Positions 52,024 through 61,123 of a DNA stretch of 64,000 nucleotides are shown piece by piece; position 1 is the first letter of the stretch, and each line of letters begins with the position of its first letter. The notes below the pieces were generated by a model. The model did no database searches. It was not told the DNA's origin and worked only from the letters and a program-made list of their open reading frames with translations. Source of the stretch: JBCBTD01 sp039818825 (GTDB lineage Bacteria; Pseudomonadota; Alphaproteobacteria; Geminicoccales; Geminicoccaceae); assembly GCA_039818825.1 (NCBI GenBank), contig JBCBTD010000015.1:6302-70301 (forward strand), read 5' to 3'. A program made the translations under genes and the position numbers.

Positions 52024-53448
52024 GTGAAGCACTTCCGTACCCCGAGAGATGGCTTGGGGTCGCTCGAGGCCGAGGTCGCGTCATCGGTGGTTGCCGCCGC
52101 CGGCGACATCGCGCTCGTCATCGATGGCGAAGGGGTGATCCGCGATCTCGCGTTCGACACGGAGGAGCCCGCCTTCGAGGGCTGCCGTGGTTGGCTCGGA
52201 CGTCGATGGACCGAAACCGTGACCGTCGAGAGCCGGCCGAAGCTGCTAGCGCTCATGCAGGACGCCGCGGCCAAAGCCGAGCCGCACTGGCGTCAAGTCA
52301 ACCACCCCGCCGCCGGTGGCCCAGACGTGCCCATCCTCTACGTGGCGGTCGACCTCGGCCAAAAGGGGCGGTTGGTCGCCATTGGCCGGAGTCTGAAGGC
52401 CGTCGCGTCGCTGCAACAGCGCCTGGTCGATGCCCAGCAGGCGATGGAGCGCGACTACGCGCGCCTCCGTCACGCCGAGACCCGCTATCGGTTGCTGTTC
52501 CAGATGTCGGGCGAGGCTCTCCTGGTCATCGACGCCGCGAGCAACCGGATCGTCGACTCCAATCCGACCGCAGAACGGCTGCACGGCTCTCCGGCGTCGG
52601 GCCTGGGGGGGCGGCCATTTCCGGAGGGCTTCGACGACGACAGCACCAAGGTGCTGCGAACGCTGCTGGCCAATGTCCGAGCAACGGGCCGGTCCGACGA
52701 AGGCCGGGCCATCTGGTCGGACGGCGGTGGCGAGGTGATCGTGTCGGCGGCACTCTTCCGGCTCGACAGCGCATCCTTGTTCCTCGTCCGGATGGCGCCG
52801 ACGGAGACCGGTGGCGGCGCGCCGGCGTTGGCGCCGCTCAAGGCAAAGCTCTTGCGGATCCTGGAATTGGGCCCCGACGGCTTCGTGCTGACCAGCACCG
52901 ACGGACGGGTTCTCGCCGCCAACGCGGCGTTCCTCGACCTCGCACAGCTCACCACCGAAGAGCAAGCCCGAGGCGAACCGCTCGATCGGTGGCTCGGTCG
53001 CCGTGGTGTCGACGTCGACGTGCTGGTCGCCAACCTCAAAGAACGCGGCACCGTGCGGCTCTTCTCGACCCGCTTGCACGGCGAGTTCGGCAGCGCGATC
53101 GACGTCGAAGTGTCGGCGGTCTCGTTGATCGACGGCGGCCCACCCTGTTTCGGCTTCGCCATCCGCAACGTCGGCCGCCGGCTCACACCAGAGGCCCGAA
53201 AGGTCGAGCTTCCGCACTCCGTGGAACAGCTTACCGAACTGGTCGGGCGTGTCTCGTTGAAGGACCTCGTCCGCGAGACGACCGACATGATCGAGCGTTT
53301 GTACATCGAGGCCGCTCTGGAGATGACCAACGACAACCGCGCCTCGGCAGCCGAAATGCTCGGCCTGAGCCGCCAGAGCCTGTACGTGAAGCTCCGGCGG
53401 TACGGGCTGATGGAGGCGACGACCGAGGACAGCGCTGGTGAGGGCTGA
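52024..53448 (+). CDS. ppsR: Photosynthesis gene repressor PpsR/CrtJ
   Basis: 474 residues from a GTG (GGAGGG about 11 bases upstream). Domain order: N-terminal PAS (about 20-120), a Q-linker helix, PAS1 (about 150-260), PAS2 (about 275-395) and a C-terminal Fis-type helix-turn-helix (about 430-462, DNRASAAEMLGLSRQSLYVK). It should bind TGT-N12-ACA sites in front of bch, crt and puc genes. Only two Cys are present, Cys54 and Cys375 (PPCFGF); none is in the HTH, where CrtJ and PpsR have a redox-active Cys (420/424). Light or oxygen control may thus work through AerR or heme. Confidence 0.93.
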   Translation: MKHFRTPRDGLGSLEAEVASSVVAAAGDIALVIDGEGVIRDLAFDTEEPAFEGCRGWLGRRWTETVTVESRPKLLALMQDAAAKAEPHWRQVNHPAAGGPDVPILYVAVDLGQKGRLVAIGRSLKAVASLQQRLVDAQQAMERDYARLRHAETRYRLLFQMSGEALLVIDAASNRIVDSNPTAERLHGSPASGLGGRPFPEGFDDDSTKVLRTLLANVRATGRSDEGRAIWSDGGGEVIVSAALFRLDSASLFLVRMAPTETGGGAPALAPLKAKLLRILELGPDGFVLTSTDGRVLAANAAFLDLAQLTTEEQARGEPLDRWLGRRGVDVDVLVANLKERGTVRLFSTRLHGEFGSAIDVEVSAVSLIDGGPPCFGFAIRNVGRRLTPEARKVELPHSVEQLTELVGRVSLKDLVRETTDMIERLYIEAALEMTNDNRASAAEMLGLSRQSLYVKLRRYGLMEATTEDSAGEG

Positions 53449-54337
53449 GCTGGTCGACACCTCCTGGCCGGCCCCCGCCGCAGTCGCCGAACTGCTCAAG
53501 CCGATCACCTGGTTCGCACCGATGTGGGCGTTCGGTTGCGGCGTCGTCTCGGCCGGCGTGCCGCTGGGCGAGCGGTGGACCGCTCTGGCGTTCGGTATCC
53601 TGCTTGCGGGACCGATGGTTTGTGGGACCAGCCAGGCGGTCAACGACTGGTACGACCGCCACGTCGACGCGATCAACGAGCCGGGCCGGCCAATCCCATC
53701 GGGTCGCATCCCCGGCCGTTGGGGATTGCTCATCGCGATCGTCTGGACCGCTTTGTCGCTCCTGGTCGCCACGACCCTTGGCGCCTGGGGTTTCGGCGCC
53801 GCGGTCATCGCCCTGCTGCTCGCTTGGGCCTACAGCGCACCGCCTTTGAGGCTCAAGCGTAACGGCTGGTGGGGCAACAGCGCGGTGGCGATTTGCTATG
53901 AAGGAGTACCGTGGTTCACCGGCGCGGCGGTGATGCTGGCTGGACTGCCACCTTGGCCGGTCGTAGCAGCCGCTCTGCTCTACAGCTTCGGCGCCCACGG
54001 CATCATGACGCTCAACGACTTCAAGTCGATCGACGGTGACCGCCGTACCGGGATCGGCTCGCTGCCGGCGCGGCTCGGACCCGAGCGAGCCGGGCGTGTC
54101 GCCTGCGTGATGATGGCGGTGCCGCAGCTCGTCGTCGTGGCGCTGTTGGTCGCCTGGGGCTTCCCGCTCCACGCCTTGGTCGTGGCTGCGGTCGTTGCGG
54201 TGCAGGTCGCGCTCATGTTCCGCCTGCTGCAGGCACCGCGCGAGCGGGCACCGTGGTACAACGCCACCGGAACCAGCCTCTACGTCAGCGGCATGATGGC
54301 GACGGCGCTGGCGCTCGGCGCGGGCGCCGGCAGTTGA
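53438..54337 (+). CDS. bchG: Bacteriochlorophyll synthase
   Basis: 299 residues, UbiA-type prenyltransferase with about 8 TM segments. The start GTG overlaps ppsR by 11 bp. Motif 1 is NDWYDRHVDAINEPGRPIPS (Asp70, 73, 77), motif 2 MTLNDFKSIDGDRRTGIGSL. It esterifies bacteriochlorophyllide a with geranylgeranyl or phytyl diphosphate. Its stop overlaps the next start by TTGA. Confidence 0.94.
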   Translation: MRAELVDTSWPAPAAVAELLKPITWFAPMWAFGCGVVSAGVPLGERWTALAFGILLAGPMVCGTSQAVNDWYDRHVDAINEPGRPIPSGRIPGRWGLLIAIVWTALSLLVATTLGAWGFGAAVIALLLAWAYSAPPLRLKRNGWWGNSAVAICYEGVPWFTGAAVMLAGLPPWPVVAAALLYSFGAHGIMTLNDFKSIDGDRRTGIGSLPARLGPERAGRVACVMMAVPQLVVVALLVAWGFPLHALVVAAVVAVQVALMFRLLQAPRERAPWYNATGTSLYVSGMMATALALGAGAGS

Positions 54338-55668
54338 GCGCGGCGCATCCACTGGGCTGGGTCGGGATCGTCCGCCTCGGGCTGGTCCAGCTGGCGCTCG
54401 GCGGGATCGTCGTCCTGACGACGTCAGCGTTCAACCGGATCATGGTCGTCGAGCTGGCGTTCGCAGCGATAGTACCAGGTGCGCTGGTCACGCTCCGCGA
54501 GCTCATCCAACTTTCCCGCCCGCGCTTCGGCTATGGCTCCGATAGGGGCGGCCGACGAACGCCATGGATCGTCGGTGGCATCGCTACCATGGCGCTGGGT
54601 GTCGTCCTGGCGGCGCTCGCGATTGCCTGGGCCGAACGAGCCACGGGTTCGGGGTTGGCGCTGGCCGTCGTCGGGTATCTGTTGATCGGCCTTGGCGGCG
54701 CCTCGGCGGGCACGTCCGTGTTGGCGCTGCTCGCGACCCACGTCATGCCGGAACGGCGGGCCGCCGCAGCGACCATCGTTTGGGTGATGCTGATCTTCGG
54801 CTTTGTCGTGACGGCGGCAAGTGCCGGCGCGATGCTCGACCCCTACTCCTCGAGCCGTCTCGTCGCGGTGACCACGGTCATCGCGGTCGCGGCGGTGTTG
54901 TTGAGCGTGGCGGCGATGTGGCGGCTGGAAGGCACGCCTCGGGTGCCGGTCGCAGAGGCCGGGACAGCGACGTTCGCGGGCGCGCTTCGCGACGTGCTGA
55001 CCGAACCCCGAGCGTTTCGGTTCACGATCTTCGTCTTCGTCTCGATGCTGGCTTACAGCACGCAGGATCTGATCCTGGAGCCCTATGCCGGGCTGGTCTT
55101 CGGCCTGACCCCAGGCGAATCGACGAGCTTGACGTCGAACCAGCACGGCGGCGTGCTCGTCGGCATGTTGACGGTCGCTCTCCTCGGCTCTCGTTTCGGC
55201 AAGGGCAAGGACAGCTGGTTGCGACGGACGGCAGCGGTCGGTTGCATCGGTTCAGCCCTGGTGCTGATCACCTTGGCAGCCGGCGGCTTCGAAGGCGTTG
55301 GTTGGCCGATCGAGCGCGCCGTCTTCGTGCTCGGCTTCGCCAACGGCGTGTTCGCGGTCGCGGCGATCGGTTCGATGATGAGCCTCGCCGGCGCCGGCCA
55401 GAAGCAACGCGAAGGTACCCGCATGGGTGTCTGGGGGGCGGCCCAGGCGGTATCGCTGGCCATCGGCGGGTTTCTCGGGACGGTTGCGGTCGACGTCCTG
55501 CGGGCCGTGTTCGGCGCGCCGGTGCCGGCCTATGCGTCCGTCTTCGTGGCCGAAGCGCTCTTGTTCCTGGTGGCTGCGTGGCTCGCCCTTTGGGTCGGCC
55601 GGGCTGCGATCACTCCTGTGACGACGCCGCCGGGCGGCGACGTTGCCACGGCAACCATCGCGCGATGA
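54334..55668 (+). CDS. PucC-family protein of the bchG-bchP region (Bch2)
   Basis: 444 residues from a TTG at 54334, which overlaps the bchG stop (TTGA). 12 TM segments and the BCD family pattern LGLVQLALGGIVVLTTSAFN, RIMVVELAF, SRPRFGYGSDRGGRRTPWIV and YSTQDLILEPYAGLVFGLTP. It is a paralogue of LhaA, occupies the slot between bchG and bchP seen in other purple bacteria, and is presumed to carry or hand over pigment. Confidence 0.85.
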   Translation: MSAAHPLGWVGIVRLGLVQLALGGIVVLTTSAFNRIMVVELAFAAIVPGALVTLRELIQLSRPRFGYGSDRGGRRTPWIVGGIATMALGVVLAALAIAWAERATGSGLALAVVGYLLIGLGGASAGTSVLALLATHVMPERRAAAATIVWVMLIFGFVVTAASAGAMLDPYSSSRLVAVTTVIAVAAVLLSVAAMWRLEGTPRVPVAEAGTATFAGALRDVLTEPRAFRFTIFVFVSMLAYSTQDLILEPYAGLVFGLTPGESTSLTSNQHGGVLVGMLTVALLGSRFGKGKDSWLRRTAAVGCIGSALVLITLAAGGFEGVGWPIERAVFVLGFANGVFAVAAIGSMMSLAGAGQKQREGTRMGVWGAAQAVSLAIGGFLGTVAVDVLRAVFGAPVPAYASVFVAEALLFLVAAWLALWVGRAAITPVTTPPGGDVATATIAR

Positions 55669-55676
55669 GGACAACC

Positions 55677-56894
55677 ATGATGAGCGAAACCTTCGACGTC
55701 ATCGTGGTCGGCGGCGGCCCTGCGGGCGCCACGGCTGCCTGCGAGGCCGCATTGGCGGGCCGCAGCGTCCTGCTTCTCGACCGCGCGGGCCGGATCAAGC
55801 CGTGCGGCGGGGCGATCCCGCCGAGGGCCATTCAGGAGTTCGCGATTCCCGATGACCTGCTGGTCGCCAAGATCAGCACCGCGCGGATCGTCTCGCCGAC
55901 GGCGCAAGCGGTGGACATTCCGATCGAAGGCGGCTTCGTCGGGATGGTCGACCGTGCCGTCTTCGATGAATGGTTGCGCGAACGCGCGGCTGGTGTCGGC
56001 GCCCAACGAATGACTGGAACCTTCGAACGCCTGGAACGGGATGACGACGGCACCGCGGTCGTCGTCTACCATCCCGGTCAAGGCCACAACGACCATCCGC
56101 TCGAGCGGGTGCGCGGCCGCGTCGTCGTCGGTGCCGATGGCGCCAATTCGGCGGTCGCGCGCCAGGCCGTCGCCAACGGCGATCGCACACCGTTCGTCTT
56201 CGCCTATCACGAGATACTGGAAGCACCGCGCAACGGCCTGAGCGACTACGACCCGACGCGCTGCGACGTCGTCTACCGCGGCGATCTGTCTCCCGACTTC
56301 TACGGCTGGGTGTTCCCGCATGGCGACACCGTGAGCGTCGGCACGGGCAGTGCCAACAAGGGCTTCTCGCTCCGCGCCGCGGTCGGCCGGCTCCGTGACG
56401 CCGCAGGCTTGGGCGACGCGGCCCTGGTGCGCCACGAAGGCGCCCCCATTCCGCTGAAACCGCTCAGCCGCTGGGACAACGGCCGCGACGTGGTCCTCGC
56501 CGGCGACGCCGCAGGGGTCGTCGCACCGGCTTCCGGCGAAGGCATCTTCTACGCGATGCTTGGCGGCCGCCTCGCGGCCGAGGCGGCAGACACCTGCCTC
56601 TCGACCAACGACGGCCGCGCCCTTGCCCGGGCCCGCAAGCGGTTCATGTCGACCCACGGCGGTGTCTTCTGGATCCTCGGGATGATGCAGCACTACTGGT
56701 ACGTCAACGACGACCGTCGCGAACGCTTCGTTGCGATCTGCCGCGACAAGGACGTCCAGGAACTGACCTTCGACGCCTACATGAACAAGGAGTTGGTCAA
56801 GGCGAAACCGCTCGCCCACGTGCGGATCTTTTTCAAGAACGTCGCCCATCTGACCGGCTTGGTGCCGGCTCGCGCCGCGGCACCGACACCCTGA
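55677..56894 (+). CDS. bchP: Geranylgeranyl reductase of bacteriochlorophyll synthesis
   Basis: 405 residues from the ATG at 55677 (GAGG six bases upstream); an ATG at 55665 overlapping the previous stop is the alternative. FAD-binding N-terminus VIVVGGGPAGATAACEAAL, then DRAGRIKPCGGAIPPRAI, GADGANSAVAR, and GDAAGVVAPASGEGIFYAML, all typical of BchP/ChlP. It reduces the geranylgeranyl tail to phytyl with NADPH. Last gene of the rightward unit; it converges with the lipoprotein gene 41 bp away. Confidence 0.94.
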   Translation: MMSETFDVIVVGGGPAGATAACEAALAGRSVLLLDRAGRIKPCGGAIPPRAIQEFAIPDDLLVAKISTARIVSPTAQAVDIPIEGGFVGMVDRAVFDEWLRERAAGVGAQRMTGTFERLERDDDGTAVVVYHPGQGHNDHPLERVRGRVVVGADGANSAVARQAVANGDRTPFVFAYHEILEAPRNGLSDYDPTRCDVVYRGDLSPDFYGWVFPHGDTVSVGTGSANKGFSLRAAVGRLRDAAGLGDAALVRHEGAPIPLKPLSRWDNGRDVVLAGDAAGVVAPASGEGIFYAMLGGRLAAEAADTCLSTNDGRALARARKRFMSTHGGVFWILGMMQHYWYVNDDRRERFVAICRDKDVQELTFDAYMNKELVKAKPLAHVRIFFKNVAHLTGLVPARAAAPTP

Positions 56895-56935
56895 CGCGCG
56901 CGTAGCCCATGGCGTCGGACCGACATCGCTCGTAG

Positions 56936-57358
56936 TTACTCGACGTCACCGCTGCGGCTGGCGCATTTTTGGACGACGCGGGAGCACCGGGCGATCGAAC
57001 CGAAGCCCCAGCCGGCGCGGTTCTCGCTCCTGACCTCGACGATGCGGCCGCCCGCGAGTTCGACGTCGAACACGCAAGCGCGTTGGATGGCCGCCGCGGA
57101 AGGTCTCGGCGTGGCGAGGCGACGTCCATAGGCATCGACCGCTTGGGCCGAGGCGTAGCGCCGGACCTCCGTTCCAGGGCGGTCGCCGGGGACGATCTCG
57201 AACGGCTCACCGATGCAAGCGGCGAGGACCGCCTCCGGCTGGCCGATCAGCCGCGCCTTCGCCATGCGCACGGTTTGCAGATGTGGCGCGCCGCAGGCCA
57301 CGACGAGGCCCGCAGCCAGGATCGGCAGCGCCGAGCGCATTCCCCGACCGGCGCTCAT
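56936..57358 (-). CDS. Small putative lipoprotein
   Basis: 140 residues from the ATG at 57358, which overlaps the upstream membrane-protein stop (ATGA). The N-terminal signal ends in the lipobox LVVAC (Cys at about residue 22). The mature part has KARLIGQPEAVLAACIGEPF, EVRRYASAQA and RACVFDVELAGGRIVEVRSE, a SmpA/BamE-like alternation of helix and strands, with two paired cysteines near the end. The function is unknown. Confidence 0.7.
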   Translation of the reverse strand: MSAGRGMRSALPILAAGLVVACGAPHLQTVRMAKARLIGQPEAVLAACIGEPFEIVPGDRPGTEVRRYASAQAVDAYGRRLATPRPSAAAIQRACVFDVELAGGRIVEVRSENRAGWGFGSIARCSRVVQKCASRSGDVE

Positions 57359-57882
57359 CGCCGCCGCTCCATCACCTGCCGCCGCGCGGCCGCCATGCGC
57401 AGACCGGCAGTGAGGTTGAGCGTGAGCAGAACGACGTTGGCGCCGCCCGCGATCAGTTCCAATCCCTGGACGACGTAGAAGGCATCGTCCAAGGCACCGG
57501 CGCTGGCCTTGGCTGCGAGAAACAGGGCTGCCGGCACGAGCACGAACAAGCCGTTGGCGGCGGCGAAAGCCATTCGCCTGCTCTTGCGCCGCACGACGGC
57601 CGACGCCGGCGCGGTGCCGAGAGCCCGGCCCGTGAGGCCCGCAAAGGCCAGCGCCGGCACCAGCACGAGGAACCCCCAGGGGATCACGGTCTTGACGGCG
57701 ATGACCGCAGCTCGATCGCCGAAGCTCTCGACCACCACGGTCGCCGACCAGAACGAAGCGATGATCAAGAGGGCAACGACGCCGGCAGCCGCGTGGAAGC
57801 GACGAAGCCGGCGCCGGCGCCCCGCGGCGCGCGCCTCCGTGCGCTGAGCAAAGGCGGCAGCAGACCAGGCTGGACTCATCAT
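57355..57882 (-). CDS. Four-TM membrane protein of unknown function
   Basis: 175 residues. Start chosen at the middle of three consecutive ATG codons (57882), which lies 7 bases from GGAG. Four TM helices, beginning AGVVALLIIASFWSATVVVE and TVIPWGFLVLVPALAFAGLT, with FAAANGLFVLVPAALFLAAK and a last pair near VVQGLELIAGGANVVLLTLN. I do not recognise the family. It is coupled to a lipoprotein gene and divergent from a MarR gene, so it is probably in a MarR-regulated stress pair. Confidence 0.65.
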   Translation of the reverse strand: MMSPAWSAAAFAQRTEARAAGRRRRLRRFHAAAGVVALLIIASFWSATVVVESFGDRAAVIAVKTVIPWGFLVLVPALAFAGLTGRALGTAPASAVVRRKSRRMAFAAANGLFVLVPAALFLAAKASAGALDDAFYVVQGLELIAGGANVVLLTLNLTAGLRMAAARRQVMERRR

Positions 57883-57902
57883 CATCCGTCTCCATTTTAG
57901 AT

Positions 57903-57932
57903 AGTATGCTATATAATATTGCATAGCATGCT
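57903..57932. promoter_or_regulatory. Large inverted repeat, probable MarR operator
   Basis: AGTATGCTAT (57903-57912) and ATAGCATGCT (57923-57932), 10-bp arms with one mismatch, 10 bp apart. It is strikingly A/T rich in this genome and sits between the divergent membrane-protein (57882) and MarR (57956) starts. Confidence 0.7.
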
Positions 57933-57955
57933 GTACAACACATCTCGATCGGGCG

Positions 57956-58393
57956 ATGTTCGAGAAGTCCGAATCAGCGGGATACCTGACCAACCACATG
58001 GCGCGGCTGTTTGCTCAAGGCTTGGCAGACCGCATCAAGCCGCTTGGCCTGTTACCCGGTCAGTTCCCGGCGCTGCTCGAACTCTGGAGCGAAGACGGCC
58101 TGACGCAGAAGGAGCTCGTTGCCCGGCTCGACATCGAACAAGCGACGATGGCCAACACCCTCGCGCGAATGGAACGAGACGGCCTCGTCGAACGAAGGCC
58201 GCACCCGACCGATGGTCGCGCCCAACGCGTTTGGCTGTCCCCGCGGGCCAAAGCTCTGGAAGCGCCAGCGATCGCCGCTGCAGATGCACAGAATGCCGCC
58301 GCGCTCCGGCCCCTCTCCGGAGCAGAGCGCGCAACGCTCGTCGATTTGATGCAGCGGGTCATCACCAGCCTGCGTGAAACCGGGAACCCGTGA
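57956..58393 (+). CDS. MarR-family transcriptional regulator
   Basis: 145 residues. Winged helix motif: LLPGQFPALLELWSEDGLTQ, KELVARLDIEQATMANTLAR, MERDGLVERRPHPTDGRAQR, with the DGR wing signature, and terminal dimerisation helices. Likely an autorepressor acting on the palindrome upstream and on the divergent membrane protein gene. It has no Cys, so oxidation sensing of the OhrR type is unlikely. Confidence 0.88.
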   Translation: MFEKSESAGYLTNHMARLFAQGLADRIKPLGLLPGQFPALLELWSEDGLTQKELVARLDIEQATMANTLARMERDGLVERRPHPTDGRAQRVWLSPRAKALEAPAIAAADAQNAAALRPLSGAERATLVDLMQRVITSLRETGNP

Positions 58394-58545
58394 CACCGCA
58401 CCGCTGAACGGCCGCGCCAGGAACGCCGCCATCAGCGACACCTCGCGCGAACCGCGGGCCATGCAACTGCGATCAACTTACAGTAGATTCTACTTCTGCG
58501 CGAGGCGATGCTGTGTTCCCATTCACAGCCATCGGGAGCCTCGCC

Positions 58546-58977
58546 ATGGAACCTGGACGCTGGGTACTCATCGTTCTGACCTTCGCCATCGCCGGCTTGG
58601 TCGCTGCCGCGGCATCCGCCCAAACCGTCGAGGGTCGGGCTCGAGTCATCGACGGTGACACTTTGGAGGTGGCCGGCGAACGGATCCGCATCGAGGGCTT
58701 GCATGCGCCGGAGTTGACGGAGCCGGCCGGTGAGGTCGCTAGGGCATTCGTCGAGCAACTCGTCCGAGACGAGACCGTTCGGTGCGTCTCGGATGGCCAA
58801 AGATCCTACCGTAGGTTGGTCGCTCGCTGTTTCGTCCACGGCAGCGAGGACGTTGCCGCGGCGCTGGTCAGCGCAGGTCTCGGCCGCGACTGCACACGCT
58901 ACAGCGGCGGCCGCTACGCCGGTCTGGAGACGAGCGCCGGCCGCGCGTTGCCGCTGCCGAGCTATTGCAGGCGCTAG
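58546..58977 (+). CDS. Thermonuclease-like (SNase domain) exported protein
   Basis: 143 residues from the ATG at 58546 with GGGAG about 7 bases upstream; a GTG at 58513 is an alternative. Signal peptide ending ASAQ. SNase pattern: RVIDGDTLEVAGERIRIEGL with Arg and HAPEL for the catalytic Arg35/Glu43 counterparts, then SYRRLVARCFV (Arg87 counterpart) and two Cys pairs. The domain is short relative to staphylococcal nuclease, so activity is likely but not certain. The 152 bp before it hold no gene. Confidence 0.78.
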   Translation: MEPGRWVLIVLTFAIAGLVAAAASAQTVEGRARVIDGDTLEVAGERIRIEGLHAPELTEPAGEVARAFVEQLVRDETVRCVSDGQRSYRRLVARCFVHGSEDVAAALVSAGLGRDCTRYSGGRYAGLETSAGRALPLPSYCRR

Positions 58978-59040
58978 CCGTCGCCGTTCGCGGGCTCTGA
59001 GCTCAGAACGCACCCGACCGACCACCCGCAGACGAAGCGA

Positions 59041-59068
59041 TGCCGCCGCCAGACGAGCGGCGGCGGCA
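59041..59068. terminator. Bidirectional hairpin between convergent genes
   Basis: TGCCGCCGCC (59041-59050), loop of 8, GGCGGCGGCA (59059-59068): a perfect 10-bp stem between the nuclease-like gene and the convergent chemoreceptor gene. No T-run. Confidence 0.6.
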
Positions 59069-59090
59069 CGCCTTCGACACCCGACGCGTG

Positions 59091-61028
59091 TCAAGCGGCG
59101 CGAATCTCGTCGAGGAATCCATGTACCCGGGCTCTGAGCTGGGCAGCCTGCTCACTCAGTTCCCGCGATGCACCGCTCATGCTGACTCGGCCCGCATTGG
59201 TCCCACCGTCACCCGCACCGCGGATCGTCTCGACCACGTCTTCGGTGCCTTGCGCCGCTTCCTGCGCGTTCCGCGCAATGGCTGCGGTCGTGGCCGTCTG
59301 CTCTTCGACGGCACCGGCGATCGTCGTCGCTATCTCGTCGATTCTGGACATCACACCGTTGATCTGCCCGATCATTTGCACGGTCTGGTCGCTGCCTCGG
59401 CGAATGCCTTCGATCTTGCCGGAAATCTCCGCCGTGGCTTGGCCCGTCCGAGCGGCGAGCGCCTTCACCTCGTGCGCGACCACCGCGAAGCCGCGACCCA
59501 TGTCCCCGGCTCTGGCGGCCTCGATGGTGGCGTTGAGCGCGAGCAGGTTGGTCTGGGCGGCGATATCGGTGATCAGATCGACGATGCCGGTGATCTGTTG
59601 AGCGGTTTCGTTCAGGTCGACGACGACCCTGGACGCTGCGTCGACGGTGCGGACCGCTTCGTCGGCAACGTCGCGCGAGTTGCCGGCCTGATGGGAGATG
59701 TCGCTCACCGACGCCGACATTTGTTCGGCGGCCGCCGCCACCGCCTGGACATTGCTCGATGCCTGGCCGGCGGCAGAAACCATCGAGCCTGCGGCAGCAT
59801 CGAGCTGCTCGGTCGCGTTGCCGACCATGCCGAGAGCGTTGCGCACCTCATGATCGAAGCGGGCTATGGCGTCGTCCATGTGTTTGACGCGCTCGGCCCG
59901 CTCCGTCTCCAGGCGCCGGCGTTCGACCGCGTTGTCCTTGAACACCTGGACGGCTCGGGACATGTCGCCGAGCTCGTCGTCGAGGTCTCCGCAAGGCACC
60001 TCCGTTTCCAGCCGGTCGTGGGCCAAAGCATCCATTGCCTCGGTCATTTTGCCCATCGGTTCGGCGATGCTGCGGGCGAGTGCCCGAGACATGACGATGC
60101 CGAGTGCGAGGCTCGCCGAGGCGACGAGGAGCGCGACGACGAGCGCCGTCCACACGCCCGCGACCGCACGCGGGCCGAGCAAGTCTTGCTCGTTCTTCAC
60201 GTCCAACTTGACCGATTCGACCAGGTCGGCGATGCGAGGACCGATGATGTCCAGACCCTGATCGACGATCGCGTCCTCGCGCTCGACGATCGCAGCCATC
60301 TGCTCCAGCGTATCCCTGTAGGCTACGATCCCGTCGATCGCCTGGCTCGCGAGATCGCGGGCTTCAACGCTTCCGAGCCCGGCCAACAACCCACGAGACG
60401 CCTCCAGCGCGTCGGCGCTGAGGTCTTGGGCCAGGCGCACGATCGCCGGCTGCCGATAGGTCAAGTACTTCTGCACCGCAAGTCGCGTCTCCAAGAGGGT
60501 CGCGAGCGCGGCGACGACACCGGAGGCGGCGGTCATATCGCCGGCGCCGACTTGCATGATCCCCTTGAGCGCGTCCGTGACATCACCGCCGAGTGCCACC
60601 AGTTCGCCTTCGAGGCGCAAGTCATCCTTGCGAAGGACGACCAACTCGGCGAACGCCGTGCCGTAGCGGGCGACGCTCTCGTCGATCTCGTCGACCGCTT
60701 TCGCCCGTTCGGGATCGCCGATCTCCGCTTGCGCCCTGGCGACGAACTCGCGGGTCTTCGCCAATCGCTCTTGGACCGTCGCGGCAGCGCCGTCGTTGCC
60801 GGCGATCACGAAACTCTTCACGCCGACCCTCGCCTCGAGCATGTTGGCCTGGAGACGACCGATCAGATTGGTGTCGCGAGCGATCGCTCTGTAATCTTGG
60901 AAGGTGGTGAGGGCGCTGACGAGGCCGAGGCTCGCGGCCAAGGCGGTCATCGTCAACAGCGTGAGCACCGCACCGAACCCGATCGTCAGCCGTTGTGCGA
61001 TGCGCCATCGCGCTAAATTGCGGTTCAT
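59091..61028 (-). CDS. Methyl-accepting chemotaxis protein
   Basis: 645 residues from the ATG at 61028 (AAGG about 8 bases upstream). TM1 at about 16-37, a helical sensor of about 250 residues (size suits a helical bimodular domain, which is an inference), TM2 at about 288-314, HAMP, then a signalling domain with the hairpin tip TDIAAQTNLLALNATIEAAR and AGDMGRGFAVVAHEVKALA. No C-terminal CheR/CheB pentapeptide. The ligand is unknown. It should act with the flagellar system found at the other end of the window. Confidence 0.92.
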   Translation of the reverse strand: MNRNLARWRIAQRLTIGFGAVLTLLTMTALAASLGLVSALTTFQDYRAIARDTNLIGRLQANMLEARVGVKSFVIAGNDGAAATVQERLAKTREFVARAQAEIGDPERAKAVDEIDESVARYGTAFAELVVLRKDDLRLEGELVALGGDVTDALKGIMQVGAGDMTAASGVVAALATLLETRLAVQKYLTYRQPAIVRLAQDLSADALEASRGLLAGLGSVEARDLASQAIDGIVAYRDTLEQMAAIVEREDAIVDQGLDIIGPRIADLVESVKLDVKNEQDLLGPRAVAGVWTALVVALLVASASLALGIVMSRALARSIAEPMGKMTEAMDALAHDRLETEVPCGDLDDELGDMSRAVQVFKDNAVERRRLETERAERVKHMDDAIARFDHEVRNALGMVGNATEQLDAAAGSMVSAAGQASSNVQAVAAAAEQMSASVSDISHQAGNSRDVADEAVRTVDAASRVVVDLNETAQQITGIVDLITDIAAQTNLLALNATIEAARAGDMGRGFAVVAHEVKALAARTGQATAEISGKIEGIRRGSDQTVQMIGQINGVMSRIDEIATTIAGAVEEQTATTAAIARNAQEAAQGTEDVVETIRGAGDGGTNAGRVSMSGASRELSEQAAQLRARVHGFLDEIRAA

Positions 61029-61107
61029 GACTTGCACCTTTCATGAAAGTGTTATGTTGTCGGCGAGCACCGACGCGGCCACGTTGCTGCCGATCGGTAA
61101 ACGATCG

Positions 61108-61123
61108 CTTAGTGAACACTAAG
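61108..61123. promoter_or_regulatory. Palindrome upstream of the chemoreceptor gene
   Basis: CTTAGTG-AA-CACTAAG, a perfect 7-bp inverted repeat, with a further AGTGAAC directly following (direct repeat of AGTGAAC at 61111 and 61122). It lies 80 bp ahead of the chemoreceptor start. No other feature was recognised in 61029-61323. Confidence 0.4.
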
